A DNA stretch of 64,000 bases from Mesorhizobium sp. M1B.F.Ca.ET.045.04.1.1. Lineage in GTDB: Bacteria > Pseudomonadota > Alphaproteobacteria > Rhizobiales > Rhizobiaceae. Shown piece after piece: positions 8,287 to 16,525 of the stretch; positions within the stretch are counted from its first letter, which is position 1, and every line of letters begins with the position of its first letter. The translations under genes were made by a program, and so were the position numbers. Location: NCBI RefSeq assembly GCF_003952465.1, contig NZ_CP034448.1:5991001-6055000 (forward strand). The letters run 5' to 3'. The notes under the pieces were generated by a model. That model made no database searches. It saw nothing but the letters and a program-made list of their open reading frames with translations, and was not told where the DNA came from.

Positions 8287-10164
8287 TCATTCCGCGATCC
8301 CTTCCTCATACTCCGCAGACATCATCAGCCATTTGTCCTCGTTCACGGCAAGTGTGTGCGCCAGCTGCGAGCGCTCCTTGGCCAGCCGCGTCGCGGTCGA
8401 AGGGTCCTTCTCGTAGATCGCCGGGTTGGCGAGCTCGTCCTCGATCAGGTCGATGCGCTTGCGGATGCGGTCCATCAGCGCCTCGGTGGCGCGGATTTCC
8501 TTGGCAAGCGGCTCGAGCGCCGAGCGCCGAGCGGCCGCTTCGCGGCGGCGGTCGGCCTTGGAGGCTTTGTCAGCTTCCTTCTGCTCGCGACGGTTGGACG
8601 ACACGCCGGTAACCAGCGTTTTGTAGTCCTCCAGGTCGCCGTCATAGGGATTGACCGCGCCGTCCTTGACCAGCCAGAGCCGGTCGGCCGTGGCCTCGAG
8701 CAGATGCCGGTCGTGCGAGATCAGGATCACGGCGCCGGGGAAATCGTTGAGCGCATGGATCAGCGATTCACGGCTGTCGATGTCGAGGTGGTTGGTCGGC
8801 TCGTCGAGGATGAAGAGGTTCGGCCCTTCGAAGGCCGAAAGACCCATCAAAAGACGCGCCTTCTCGCCGCCGGACAGGTCCTTCGCCGCGGTGTTCATCT
8901 TCTCGGTCGACAGGCCGAACTGGGCGACGCGGGCGCGCACCTTGGCTTCCGGCGCGTCCCGCATCAGCCGGCGCACATGTTCATAGGCGCTTTCCTCGGG
9001 GCGCAGATCGTCGAGCTGATGCTGGGCGAAGATCGCCACCTTCAGCCCCGGCGCGATCGTCATGGTGCCGGTCTCCCCTTTCAGGCGGCCGGCGAGCAGC
9101 TTGGCGAAGGTCGACTTGCCGTTGCCGTTGGCGCCGAGCAGCGCGATGCGGTCGTCGGCATCGATGCGCAGCGTCATCTTCTTCAACACCGGGTTGCCCT
9201 CGGTGTAGCCGACATTGACGGCGTTCAGCGCCACGATCGGCGAAGCCACCGTCTTGACTGGCTCCGGGAAGGAGAACGGCCTCACCGTATCGTTCACCAC
9301 CGCCGCGATCGGCTTCAGCTTCTCCAGCGCTTTTAGGCGCGACTGCGCCTGCCTGGCCTTCGATGCCTTGGCGCGGAAGCGCTCGACGAAAGACTCCATG
9401 TGCTTACGCTGCGCTTCCTGCTTGACGCGGCTCTTTTCCTGCAATTCGCGCTGCTCGGTGAGCTGGCGCTCGAACTGGTCGTAGCCGCCGCGCCAGAAGG
9501 TCAGCTTCTTCTGGTCGAGATGGACGATCGAGTTGACGGCACGATTGAGCAGGTCGCGGTCGTGCGAGATCAAGAGCACCGTGTGCGGGTACCTGGAGAC
9601 ATAGTTCTCCAGCCACAGCGTGCCTTCGAGGTCGAGATAGTTGGTCGGCTCGTCGAGCAGCAGAAGATCCGGCTCGGAGAAAAGCACTGACGCAAGAGCC
9701 ACGCGCATACGCCAGCCGCCGGAGAAGGACGAGGCGGGCCGCTTCTGCGCGGCGTCATCGAAGCCGAGGCCGGCGAGGATGGTGGCGGCGCGGGATTCGG
9801 CCGAATGCGCATCGATGTCGGCGAGCCGCGTGTGGATTTCGGCGATGCGATGCGGATCGGTGGCGGTCTTTTCCTCCTCCAGCAGCGCCGCACGCTCGAT
9901 ATCGGCCTTAAGCACGATGTCGATCAGCGGCTCCTCGGTGCCCGGCGCTTCCTGCGCCACCTGGCCGATACGGGTGCTTTTCGGCAGGCTGATCGAGCCG
10001 GTCTCGGAGGGGAAATCGCCGGTGATTGCCTTGAACAGCGTCGTCTTGCCGGTGCCGTTGCGGCCGACGAGGCCGGCCTTGGTGCCGGCCGGCAAGGTCA
10101 GCGAGGCATGGTCGAGAAGCAAGCGCCCCGCCATGCGCAGCGAGAGGTCGTTGATGATAAGCAT
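8287..10164 (-). CDS. ABC-F family ATPase (Uup/YheS-like)
   Basis: 625 residues from the ATG at 10164; upstream in-frame starts exist, but MLIINDLSLRM is where family homology begins. Two ABC domains without membrane segments: first Walker A GRNGTGKTT (34-42), signature FSGGW, Walker B LLLLDEPTNYLDL; second Walker A GANGNGKST, signature LSGGE, Walker B LFILDEPTNHLDI. A charged linker (KSRVKQEAQRKHMES and following) joins the two, and the C-terminus is a predicted coiled coil (EATEALMDRIRKRIDLIEDE region). ABC-F proteins act on the ribosome in translation control or antibiotic protection; the acid-rich C-terminal coiled coil resembles Uup. No regulatory leader is evident. The exact subfamily is uncertain. 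Confidence 0.9.
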   Translation of the reverse strand: MLIINDLSLRMAGRLLLDHASLTLPAGTKAGLVGRNGTGKTTLFKAITGDFPSETGSISLPKSTRIGQVAQEAPGTEEPLIDIVLKADIERAALLEEEKTATDPHRIAEIHTRLADIDAHSAESRAATILAGLGFDDAAQKRPASSFSGGWRMRVALASVLFSEPDLLLLDEPTNYLDLEGTLWLENYVSRYPHTVLLISHDRDLLNRAVNSIVHLDQKKLTFWRGGYDQFERQLTEQRELQEKSRVKQEAQRKHMESFVERFRAKASKARQAQSRLKALEKLKPIAAVVNDTVRPFSFPEPVKTVASPIVALNAVNVGYTEGNPVLKKMTLRIDADDRIALLGANGNGKSTFAKLLAGRLKGETGTMTIAPGLKVAIFAQHQLDDLRPEESAYEHVRRLMRDAPEAKVRARVAQFGLSTEKMNTAAKDLSGGEKARLLMGLSAFEGPNLFILDEPTNHLDIDSRESLIHALNDFPGAVILISHDRHLLEATADRLWLVKDGAVNPYDGDLEDYKTLVTGVSSNRREQKEADKASKADRRREAAARRSALEPLAKEIRATEALMDRIRKRIDLIEDELANPAIYEKDPSTATRLAKERSQLAHTLAVNEDKWLMMSAEYEEGIAE

Positions 10165-10298
10165 GGCCGGGCTTTTGCACGGGACGCCGGCGCTTCGCAA
10201 GAGCCAGGGCCGGGATCAGGGCTCGCCGTGTCCGGTCGCCGGTCATTCAACCAAGGTCGATCAGGGAACCAGTTGCCGGCCGGAGCGTTTTGAGGCCC

Positions 10299-10529
10299 GT
10301 GATCCGCTATTTCGCCCTCGCCTTCATCTTCTTCCAGGTCGCCACGACCGCGGCGCTGGCGACGCAGCTGGTGCTGTTTGAGGACGAGACGGCTGCAGTG
10401 CTCTCCCCCGTCGAACCCGTGAACGGGGCGCAGGCACAGCCGATCTCCCCCCAAGTGGGAGAGATGGCCGGCAGGCCAGAGGGGGGCGCGCCGGAACACC
10501 TGCTGATCCAGATTGATTCCGGAAAATAG
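10299..10529 (+). CDS. Small putative membrane or secreted protein, tail formed by a repeat
   Basis: About 76 residues from GTG at 10299 (a TTG at 10290 is the alternative). The N-terminus MIRYFALAFIFFQVATTAALA is hydrophobic and could be a signal or one membrane span. The second half reads through a CTCCCCC-type intergenic repeat (10443-10490), giving ISPQVGEMAGRPEGG, then ends LLIQIDSGK. GGAAC-N16-CGTT, the form of an alphaproteobacterial EcfG promoter, lies directly upstream (10265-10289). No ribosome-binding site is clear and I do not recognise a family; it may not be a real gene. Confidence 0.35.
   Translation: MIRYFALAFIFFQVATTAALATQLVLFEDETAAVLSPVEPVNGAQAQPISPQVGEMAGRPEGGAPEHLLIQIDSGK
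10443..10490. repeat. CTCCCCC-type intergenic palindromic repeat, single arm
   Basis: The sequence CTCCCCCCAAGTGGGAGAG, followed by GGCCGGCAGGCCAGAGGGG, matches one arm of the longer inverted elements at 37.2 and 44.2 kb. Here only one arm is present. It lies within a small open frame (10299-10529). Confidence 0.65.
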
Positions 10530-10795
10530 TCTCAAGCGTCGCCTATGAATGATTGAGAGACTGGCGGAACAGTGCCCCCTTGTGCCCTGCCCGTCCTCCG
10601 CAGCAGCTGCGCTGCAGCTACGGAGGTGGACCGGACATCTCCTTTACTTGGCGAGATTGCGGGCTCCTCTGCTTTCGCTGATCACCGCCGGTCACACTTT
10701 GCTTGCCATGTCACCGATTTGACGTTGATCGCTGCTATCAGCTCAACCTATGCTGGCGCGAGCGGCGGGCTTTGTGGACATCATGAGGTGATCCA

Positions 10796-11437
10796 ATGAA
10801 GCGACTGTTCTGCGCCGCCGGTCTCGCCCTGCTTATCACCACGCCCGCGGCCCTTGCGGCAGCGCCAGACTGCGCAGCGGCGAAGACGCAGGCCGATCTA
10901 GCAAGCTGCACAGCCAAGGACGCGGCTTCGGCCGATACCGCGCTCAACGCTGTCTACAAAGTGCTGTCGGAGCGCCTCGCTCCCACCGATCAGCAACGCC
11001 TGCGTGACGCGCAGCGCGCCTGGATCCCGTTCCGCGATAAGGAATGCGCCTTCCGCACCCAGCCCTATGCCGATGGTTCGGTGTATTCGAGCCTGGTCGA
11101 AACTTGTAAGACGGATTTGACCAAGGCTCGGCTGGCGCAGTTGCAGCACCAACTGCAATGCCCGGAAGGCGACCTCTCCTGCGTGCCGCAAGCCGCCGCC
11201 GTCAAACCGGTGATGGCGGCCCCTGCAAGCCAGAACGACGGGCGGCCATGTGTGCAATCGGCCGGCAAGGCGAAGTCGGACCAATATGTCTCGCAATGCA
11301 TCCAGGTGTCGCCGGCGACCAATCCGCCCTGCAACGGTGAGAACGCGTGCAGCATGATGATCGACGAGATCAAAAGAGGCTGCGCCATGATCGGCAACAA
11401 CAACCCGCCGGCCTTCTGTTCCGCCTACAAGGGCTAA
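10796..11437 (+). CDS. Secreted lysozyme-inhibitor LprI-like (DUF1311) protein
   Basis: 213 residues. A Sec signal peptide ends near residue 22 (TTPAALAAAP). Residues 26-102 have the DUF1311/LprI pattern: conserved Cys at 27 and 38, a helix with L-N-A-V-Y-K, then the hallmark L-R-D-A-Q-R-A-W-I-P-F-R-D-x-E-C. LprI of Mycobacterium inhibits lysozyme, but most DUF1311 proteins are uncharacterised. Residues about 120-213 form a second Cys-rich part (CPEGDLSC, CVQSAGK, CNGENAC, GCAMIG), presumably disulfide-bonded in the periplasm and not typical of the short family. GAGGTGATCCA precedes the ATG. It appears to be a single-gene unit. Confidence 0.8.
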   Translation: MKRLFCAAGLALLITTPAALAAAPDCAAAKTQADLASCTAKDAASADTALNAVYKVLSERLAPTDQQRLRDAQRAWIPFRDKECAFRTQPYADGSVYSSLVETCKTDLTKARLAQLQHQLQCPEGDLSCVPQAAAVKPVMAAPASQNDGRPCVQSAGKAKSDQYVSQCIQVSPATNPPCNGENACSMMIDEIKRGCAMIGNNNPPAFCSAYKG

Positions 11438-11745
11438 GCGGCACGGCGGGCCTGGCCATTCGGCCCGGCTCGCCCTCCGTCAATCGGGGGCTATGACCAT
11501 CCCCTGCGGAGATCACGCCAGCCGGCCAAGACAACCGCAAGTTTCACATTGCCTTATATTAGTGCACCGGTATCGATAGCACCAAAAAAAGTGCTGAAAT
11601 CTTTTTGGCCAGACGTGATGCTTATCGAAAATTTGATTTCAGTTTTGCCTCGATCCTGCGAACTTACCAATGCGTCGTGAGTCGCGCGCACGCGCCAACA
11701 ACAAAAAACAATAAAACAATAACTTGATTGTGTCAGGAGCTCACG
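11438..11745. other. Intergenic region, AT-rich toward the right
   Basis: 308 bases without a convincing gene. The left part is GC-rich. From about 11560 it becomes AT-rich, with an AGCAC-CAAAAAAA-GTGCT hairpin (11577-11594) and a poly-A tract (about 11699-11720) just before the next gene. It probably holds that gene's promoter; AT-rich DNA with T-A steps is also what MucR/Ros proteins bind. Confidence 0.5.
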
Positions 11746-11952
11746 ATGGGCGAGGCGGCCAACGATCTGCGCATGTTGAGATATGTCGCGGAGATCACGC
11801 GTAAGTTGGCGAAGATGCTTTCACGCACGCGCTATCAGATGCTTGTCTATTTTTTGGAGATGACCGCGATCGAGGCCGACAACCTTGCAACGGCGCAGGA
11901 TCCCGAAGCCAAGGCTGTCGGGGCGTCAAGGCCACCCAAATCCCGCGATTGA
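11746..11952 (+). CDS. Small conserved helical protein, function unknown
   Basis: 68 residues from ATG 11746, chosen because CAGGAG lies seven bases upstream; a TTG at 11728 would add six residues without its own site. The middle (LRYVAEITRKLAKMLSRTRY then LVYFLEMTAIEADN) is two amphipathic helices. The pattern recalls small Rhizobiales proteins of unknown function with a helix ending LAYLLEMARLEAE. Its 3' half overlaps an antisense open frame (11847-12233) by about 106 bases. No catalytic residues are visible. Confidence 0.6.
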   Translation: MGEAANDLRMLRYVAEITRKLAKMLSRTRYQMLVYFLEMTAIEADNLATAQDPEAKAVGASRPPKSRD

Positions 11953-12233
11953 ACGCGCGCGATGACGCGATCGACGGCGCCAAGGCATCTCAGCCGTCGC
12001 GCCTCGACAATCAGCCGATCGTCATGCTCGACGATGGCGCGCTCGAAATTGTCGAGCGCGTCGAGCGCAGCGCGCAGATCGACGGCCGGCATGCCTGCCG
12101 AGAACAAGGCGCGGCGCGCCTCGACCCCCTCGCCGGCATCGACGGAAGACTGGTTGGCCACTCTGCGACGCAGGGCGTCGAGCATGGCCAAGCGGTCGGC
12201 CGACGGCGTGGCGTCGTCCGTTGCAGGCAACAT
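11847..12233 (-). CDS. Hypothetical protein downstream of mucR, antisense overlap
   Basis: 128 residues, starting 11 bases after the MucR stop on the same strand. Codons in the first 95 or so residues have normal GC3 bias, and the chain reads as a helical protein (RLAMLDALRRRVANQ; LRAALDALDNFERAIVEHDD). The last 35 codons overlap the plus-strand gene at 11746-11952 and look less natural (ALASGSCAVARLSAS). Either the two genes truly overlap tail to tail, or this one lost its proper stop. I do not recognise a family. Confidence 0.45.
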   Translation of the reverse strand: MLPATDDATPSADRLAMLDALRRRVANQSSVDAGEGVEARRALFSAGMPAVDLRAALDALDNFERAIVEHDDRLIVEARRLRCLGAVDRVIARVQSRDLGGLDAPTALASGSCAVARLSASIAVISKK

Positions 12234-12244
12234 GGCCGCCGGCC

Positions 12245-12694
12245 TCAGGCCTTGGTTTTGCGCTTGCCCTTGGCGGCATCCGCGGCCGGCTTGCGGCCCA
12301 GGCCGGAAGACTTGGCGAGCGCCGAACGGGTGGCCGAATAGCTGGGCGCCACCATCGGATAGTCTGCCGGCAGGCCCCATTTGGCGCGGTACTCGTCCGG
12401 CGTCAGCCCATGGTCGGTCGACAGGTGCCGCTTCAGCGACTTGAACTTCTTTCCGTCCTCTAGGCAGACGATGTAATCGGGGAACACCGAGCGCTTCGGA
12501 TTGACGGCCGGCGTCAGCGGCGCGCTCTCCTTGACGGCGGCGGCGCCGGCGAGCTTGCGCACCGATGCGCTGACGCTGGCGATCAGATCAGGCAGGCCGG
12601 AAGCCGGAAGCGGATTGTTGCCTACATAGGCCGAAACAATGTCGGCGGTCAGCTCGATTGCAGTCTTGTCGTCGATATTGGACAATTTTTTCAC
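12245..12694 (-). CDS. MucR/Ros family zinc-finger-type transcriptional regulator
   Basis: 149 residues. The N-terminal part IELTADIVSAYVGNNPL is the oligomerisation signature of MucR. The DNA-binding part follows FPDYIVCLEDGKKFKSLKRH, then the basic LTPDEYRAKWGLP block. In Ros the finger is C-x2-C-x9-H-x4-H; here the second Cys is Asp (C-x2-D-x9-H-x4-H), as in some Mesorhizobium homologues. MucR proteins bind AT-rich DNA and repress or activate exopolysaccharide, motility and symbiosis genes. Start: GTG 12694 opens the frame, but AGAGG sits eight bases before TTG 12685, so the protein may begin at residue 4. Confidence 0.9.
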   Translation of the reverse strand: MKKLSNIDDKTAIELTADIVSAYVGNNPLPASGLPDLIASVSASVRKLAGAAAVKESAPLTPAVNPKRSVFPDYIVCLEDGKKFKSLKRHLSTDHGLTPDEYRAKWGLPADYPMVAPSYSATRSALAKSSGLGRKPAADAAKGKRKTKA

Positions 12695-13034
12695 CCTCTG
12701 CTGGCTCTCAAAGTGACCAGCCGTTTTTAAGACTTTGGTCTAGGTATCGTATTGGACCTGTCCCCCAACGGACCGTCCAGAGTCAGTAAAGGCACGAGAC
12801 TCAATACCGAAGGTACGTTTTCACTATGGGTCGCGACCGCGCAAGTTAGGAATTCTAATACCTATAACAAACACTTTACAGAGCTGGAGGCTCGCACGGG
12901 TGCGTATGACGCAACAGCACTTCAATTTTTGCGAGTAATTGCTGCAAAAATCGAAATTCAAGACGAAAGCCGATACTGTCGGGCAGCACGGCGTCCGGGT
13001 TGCCGATCATGCCCGATTCGCCACGGCGAGTCGC
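12695..13034. other. Intergenic region upstream of the MucR gene
   Basis: 340 bases, no convincing gene. It is less GC-rich than its surroundings, with AT-rich segments near 12850-12885 (AATTCTAATACCTATAAC) and 12920-12960. It should hold the mucR promoter on the minus strand; MucR proteins often regulate themselves through AT-rich sites such as these. Confidence 0.5.
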
Positions 13035-13262
13035 TCATTTCGCCGCGGCTCGACGTTCCGCCCGCCTGTCGTCAGCCAGGATCTCCAGCACACGCTTCCA
13101 GCGCGCGCAGCGGCCGAAATCCTTCTGCTCGATGGCCTTCTCGGCCTTCATGGCGGCATAGAGCGGTGCCTCGGCGCCGAATTCCCTCACCAGCCAGTGC
13201 GCCTCTTGCCGGGCGCGGCGTTCGTCGTCGTCAAGTATGATCCCTGGCATGCTTCCTGGCAT
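13035..13262 (-). CDS. Small conserved hypothetical protein
   Basis: 75 residues from ATG 13262, or 71 from ATG 13250. It is charged and helical: DDDERRARQEAHWLVREFG, then AEKAIEQKDFGRCARWKRVL, ending in a basic tail. It starts five bases after the EamA gene stop, so it is probably the last gene of the dioxygenase-EamA unit. No signal peptide or membrane span is visible, and I cannot name a family. Confidence 0.6.
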   Translation of the reverse strand: MPGSMPGIILDDDERRARQEAHWLVREFGAEAPLYAAMKAEKAIEQKDFGRCARWKRVLEILADDRRAERRAAAK

Positions 13263-13267
13263 GGTCT

Positions 13268-14317
13268 TCAGACCTCCGAGCGTTCGATGCCGACAGCAAT
13301 GCAACTGCCGATGACGAGGACGGCGCCGGCAATGGCCGTCATCGACAGGCTTTCGCCCGACAGCGCCAGCAAAAGCGTGGAAGCGATCGGCGTGAGATAC
13401 GCAACGACCGCGAGCCGCCCACCCTGGTCGAGGCTCAGCGCGCGCGACCAGAAATAATAGCCAAGCCCCATCGGCCCGGCGCCGAGATAAAGGCCGAACA
13501 GCAAGTGCATTCCGCCTAGGCCGGCGATGCCGTCACGCAGGCTCCAGGCGAAGGTCAGCGCGACGCCGATCAGCGCCGAGGGCAGCAAAAGCCGATCCGG
13601 CGGCACGGCAAGGCGGCCGACAGCGAGCGAATAGAAGGCCATGCAAAGTGCTGAGCCGAAGGCGGCGCAATAACCGACAAGGCTGCCTTCGAGCCAGGCG
13701 TGCGCGCGCCCGCCGGAGATGACCAGCGCCACGCCGGCGAAGCCGAGCGCGGCGGTGAGCCCAAGCAGCAGCGGACGCTTCGGGCGGCCGAGCAGGATAA
13801 TCGCGGCGGCGACCATCAGCGGCCAGGTATACGCAACGAGATTGGCCTCGATGACCGGCATCGAAGCAAAGGCGATGTATTGCAGCACCATGGTGCCGAC
13901 CAGGCCGATGAAGCCGGCGGCGTAGGCCTGAGTCGACCTCCCCTTCTCCCCTTGTGGGGGAAGGTGGATCGGCGCGCACCGCCGAGACGGATGAGGGGCG
14001 TTGGAAGAAACTCCAGCGTCGGCGATCCTTCCAGCACCCCTCATCCGACCTCGCTTCGCGAGGCCACCGCCCGGGGGCGAGCCACGGGTCTCGCCCCGTC
14101 CTTCGGACCCCACAAGGGGAGAAGGAAAGAGCCTGATCAGCGCAAAGACCAGGGCTGCGCCGCAGAACTGCAGGAACTGCACATGCGATACCGGGTGGTT
14201 GGCAAGCAGCGTCTTGCCGACCAGGGCATTGGTTGCCCACAGCGCCACCGCGCCGAAGGCAAACCCCAGCGCCGCCGTCGAAGTGCCGCCGGACCGGCGT
14301 GGCTCGCTTTCGGCCAT
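13268..14317 (-). CDS. EamA/DMT-family transporter with in-frame palindromic insertion
   Basis: 349 residues from ATG 14317; a GTG just upstream near 14365 is possible. The core is a ten-helix drug/metabolite exporter: LGFAFGAVALWATNALVGK and FCGAALVFALIRL, then a gap, then AYAAGFIGLVGTMVLQYIAF onward with the second EamA repeat (GYCAAFGSALCMAFYSLAVG). Between the second and third helices lies a hydrophilic stretch of about 56 residues rich in Gly, Arg, Pro and Ser, encoded exactly by the 184-bp palindromic element at 13942-14125. Frame is kept on both sides. The family exports amino acids or metabolites; substrate unknown. It sits between a dioxygenase and a small gene, with a divergent LysR gene likely controlling the unit. 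Confidence 0.85.
   Translation of the reverse strand: MAESEPRRSGGTSTAALGFAFGAVALWATNALVGKTLLANHPVSHVQFLQFCGAALVFALIRLFPSPLVGSEGRGETRGSPPGGGLAKRGRMRGAGRIADAGVSSNAPHPSRRCAPIHLPPQGEKGRSTQAYAAGFIGLVGTMVLQYIAFASMPVIEANLVAYTWPLMVAAAIILLGRPKRPLLLGLTAALGFAGVALVISGGRAHAWLEGSLVGYCAAFGSALCMAFYSLAVGRLAVPPDRLLLPSALIGVALTFAWSLRDGIAGLGGMHLLFGLYLGAGPMGLGYYFWSRALSLDQGGRLAVVAYLTPIASTLLLALSGESLSMTAIAGAVLVIGSCIAVGIERSEV
13942..14125. repeat. 184-bp palindromic element inserted in frame in a coding gene
   Basis: The ends are the perfect 18-base inverted repeat CCTTCTCCCCTTGTGGGG (13942-13959) and its complement (14108-14125). A second inverted repeat lies inside (13989-14046): GGATGAGGGGCGTTGGAAG pairs with CTTCCAGCACCCCTCATCC at two mismatches. 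A shorter hairpin around GGCGAGCC / TCTCGCC follows near 14066. No transposase is encoded, so it behaves like a non-autonomous palindromic element. Its position within a membrane-protein gene without breaking the frame recalls the Rickettsia palindromic elements. Confidence 0.85.
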
Positions 14318-14370
14318 GACCGGAGCCAGGCTCGGCGACGCCGAAGGCAGCCGAGCCGGGTCATCATTCA

Positions 14371-15204
14371 CTACCACGACTCCCTTGCTCCGCCCGAGAC
14401 GGGCTCTGCGGCCGGCTTCGGCACGGGATGCTCTTCGGCACGGCGGCGATAGGCGGGCAGCTGGTTCGTCCAGACATCGTCGGCGAGCTCGTTCACCCAG
14501 GCGCGGTCGTGGTCGTTGTCGGCGGCGAGGTAGAACATCCGGTTGTCGTCGACATAGGGCTTCGTCGCCGAACGCTGGTTGAGCACCAGGGTGACGCGCG
14601 AGCCGAGCTGGATGGGCGCGGTGCGATGGAGCACGCCGAGGAACTGGCCGAGCGTGGCGTAGTTCATCTTGTGATCGATGCGCATGACCTTGTTGCGCGG
14701 CAGGTCGCGGCCGGATTCGAGGAGGGCGCGGCCGGTCTCGGAATCGTCGCAATAGATTTCAAGATGGCCGCCGATCAGAGGGTCGCTGATCGAGAGCGGA
14801 ATGAGCTCCGTCACCGGGACGCCGTCGCAGTGCCATTCGACGGCGCCGTCCTTGGGGTTCATGAAGGTGACGGTCGAGCCGACGATCGACAGCGGATAGG
14901 GTTCGAGCTTGGTGCCCATCATATCGGACAGCCGTTCCAGGCGCAGCTTGTCGTTGAGCAGCTCCTTGATCTCCGGAATGTAGCGGTCGGCGCCGGTGAT
15001 GAAGGTGAGATCGAGATGCTTGTGCACGGCATGGCTGGCCTTGAGCTTGAGCGCCGCCTCCTCGATCGCGGCGAGCAGCGCGGGGTCGTAGCCATGCAGA
15101 TACTGGGCGACGCCGAAGCTCGACACTTTCCACGCCGTATCATGACCGATGATGGCTTCACGGCTCATCGCATAGCGCAGTTCGGGGATTGTATGGGCGT
15201 TCAT
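14371..15204 (-). CDS. Putative Fe(II)/2-oxoglutarate-type dioxygenase
   Basis: 277 residues from ATG 15204, chosen over an upstream ATG because GGAGAAGTAGA precedes it. The likely iron triad is H-x-D in VEWHCDGVPV, with a distal His in LGVLHRTAPI; the Arg of RVTLVLNQRS is placed where 2-oxoglutarate is bound in this superfamily. The N-terminal half (DTAWKVSSFGVAQYLHGYDP and following) has no motif I know. The substrate is unknown. It lies upstream of an EamA exporter and is divergent from a LysR regulator 112 bases away, an arrangement typical of hydroxylated amino acid or small-metabolite handling. The family call is by motif only. Confidence 0.6.
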   Translation of the reverse strand: MNAHTIPELRYAMSREAIIGHDTAWKVSSFGVAQYLHGYDPALLAAIEEAALKLKASHAVHKHLDLTFITGADRYIPEIKELLNDKLRLERLSDMMGTKLEPYPLSIVGSTVTFMNPKDGAVEWHCDGVPVTELIPLSISDPLIGGHLEIYCDDSETGRALLESGRDLPRNKVMRIDHKMNYATLGQFLGVLHRTAPIQLGSRVTLVLNQRSATKPYVDDNRMFYLAADNDHDRAWVNELADDVWTNQLPAYRRRAEEHPVPKPAAEPVSGGARESW

Positions 15205-15316
15205 TCTACTTCTCCAAGGTGGGGGCAACACTTGGTAAACAGTCGATTAAGCCGCCCGCCCCTGTAAATTTAGGAATGCTGGTGCTACTTTAAGCCCAGC
15301 TAAAGGTCGAAACCCC

Positions 15317-16285
15317 GTGCGTCTGCTCAGTCAGGTCAACCTAAACTCGCTGAAAATCGTCGAGAGCGCCGCCAGGCACAAGAACTTCACGCGCGCCGGC
15401 GAAGAGCAGTTCATCACCGCTTCCGCCGTCAGCCAGCGGGTGAAGAGCCTGGAGGACCAGCTGCGATTCAAGATCTTCCAGCGCGGCGGCAATGCGGTGT
15501 CGCTGACGCCCGAGGGCGAGACCTATGTGGCGCGTGTGCGCGAGGCGCTGGAGCGGATCGTGGCGGCCAGCATGGAGGCCACCGGCCAGTCGCAGGCGCA
15601 TGTGCTCAGGATCTGCGTTTTGCCGACCTTCGCGGCGCGCTGGCTGTTTCCGCGCCTCTCCACTTTCCAGCGGCAGTATCCCGACATCGAGATGCGGGTC
15701 TCGACCTCCTACGCGACGCATGAATTCTCGACCTCCGAATACGACCTCGAGATCCGCTATGGCGACGGCAATTTCCCCGGTCTCAATTCCGAGCTCCTGT
15801 TCAAGGAAGACCTGACGCCGGTCTGCAGCCGCAAGCTGTTCCACGAGGTGCTGGGCGACATGCCGCTCTCCAGGGTGACGCCGGAAGACCTCAGGCATTT
15901 CACCCTGCTTCACTCCGATACCTGCACCCAGAACTGGCAATCGTGGCTCGGCTTTGCCGGCGCAAGCTTCGTGCTCGGCGAGACCAAAAGCATCTATTTC
16001 GATTCATGCATGATGTCCTACGAGGCGGCCAATGCCGGCATGGGCTTTGCCGTCGCCAACCGCGCCTATATGGCGAGCGACATCCGCGCCGAGCGGCTGG
16101 TGGCGCCCTTCGCGGTGCATCATCCCAACACCGCCGGCTGGTATTTCGTCAGTCCCATCAAGGCGCTCGGCGCGCGCAAGGTGGAGCTGTTCAAGCAGTG
16201 GATCATGGCCGAAGCGGCGCTGACGCAACGCCAGCTGGACCTCGAGATCGCCGGCATACCGGTGCGGCGGGCGGCAATGGCGTGA
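15317..16285 (+). CDS. LysR-family transcriptional regulator (GcvA-like)
   Basis: 322 residues from GTG 15317. The N-terminal winged helix (residues about 6-65) reads LNSLKIVESAARHKNFTRAG, then TASAVSQRVKSLEDQL, the typical LysR helix-turn-helix. The rest is a periplasmic-binding-like effector domain (VLRICVLPTFAARWLFPRL; YDLEIRYGDGNF) closest in style to GcvA. It is divergent from the dioxygenase gene; the 112-base gap contains TTTAG and CTAAA half-sites near 15269 and 15299 that could form a LysR box. I infer that it controls the dioxygenase-EamA-small gene unit in response to that pathway's metabolite. Confidence 0.9.
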   Translation: MRLLSQVNLNSLKIVESAARHKNFTRAGEEQFITASAVSQRVKSLEDQLRFKIFQRGGNAVSLTPEGETYVARVREALERIVAASMEATGQSQAHVLRICVLPTFAARWLFPRLSTFQRQYPDIEMRVSTSYATHEFSTSEYDLEIRYGDGNFPGLNSELLFKEDLTPVCSRKLFHEVLGDMPLSRVTPEDLRHFTLLHSDTCTQNWQSWLGFAGASFVLGETKSIYFDSCMMSYEAANAGMGFAVANRAYMASDIRAERLVAPFAVHHPNTAGWYFVSPIKALGARKVELFKQWIMAEAALTQRQLDLEIAGIPVRRAAMA

Positions 16286-16525
16286 GGCTGCCGACCCGAA
16301 ACGCAACTCTTTCCGATCCCAGGTCTCTTGAAATTTCCGCACTTGCCGAGCTCTCTGTAGCCGGCTAGCGCGATCGCACCATGACGCGGCGGAGAGACTC
16401 AGCTATCTTTGACCGTGCGGCGGGCCTGATTTCCCGCTTGGCCGGCGCTTTCCAGCTTCCTCCCAAGCAGCGCCGGCCTTCTTCTGTGGCGGCGCCACTT
16501 CATTTCCCGACCACATCGCCGGTGA

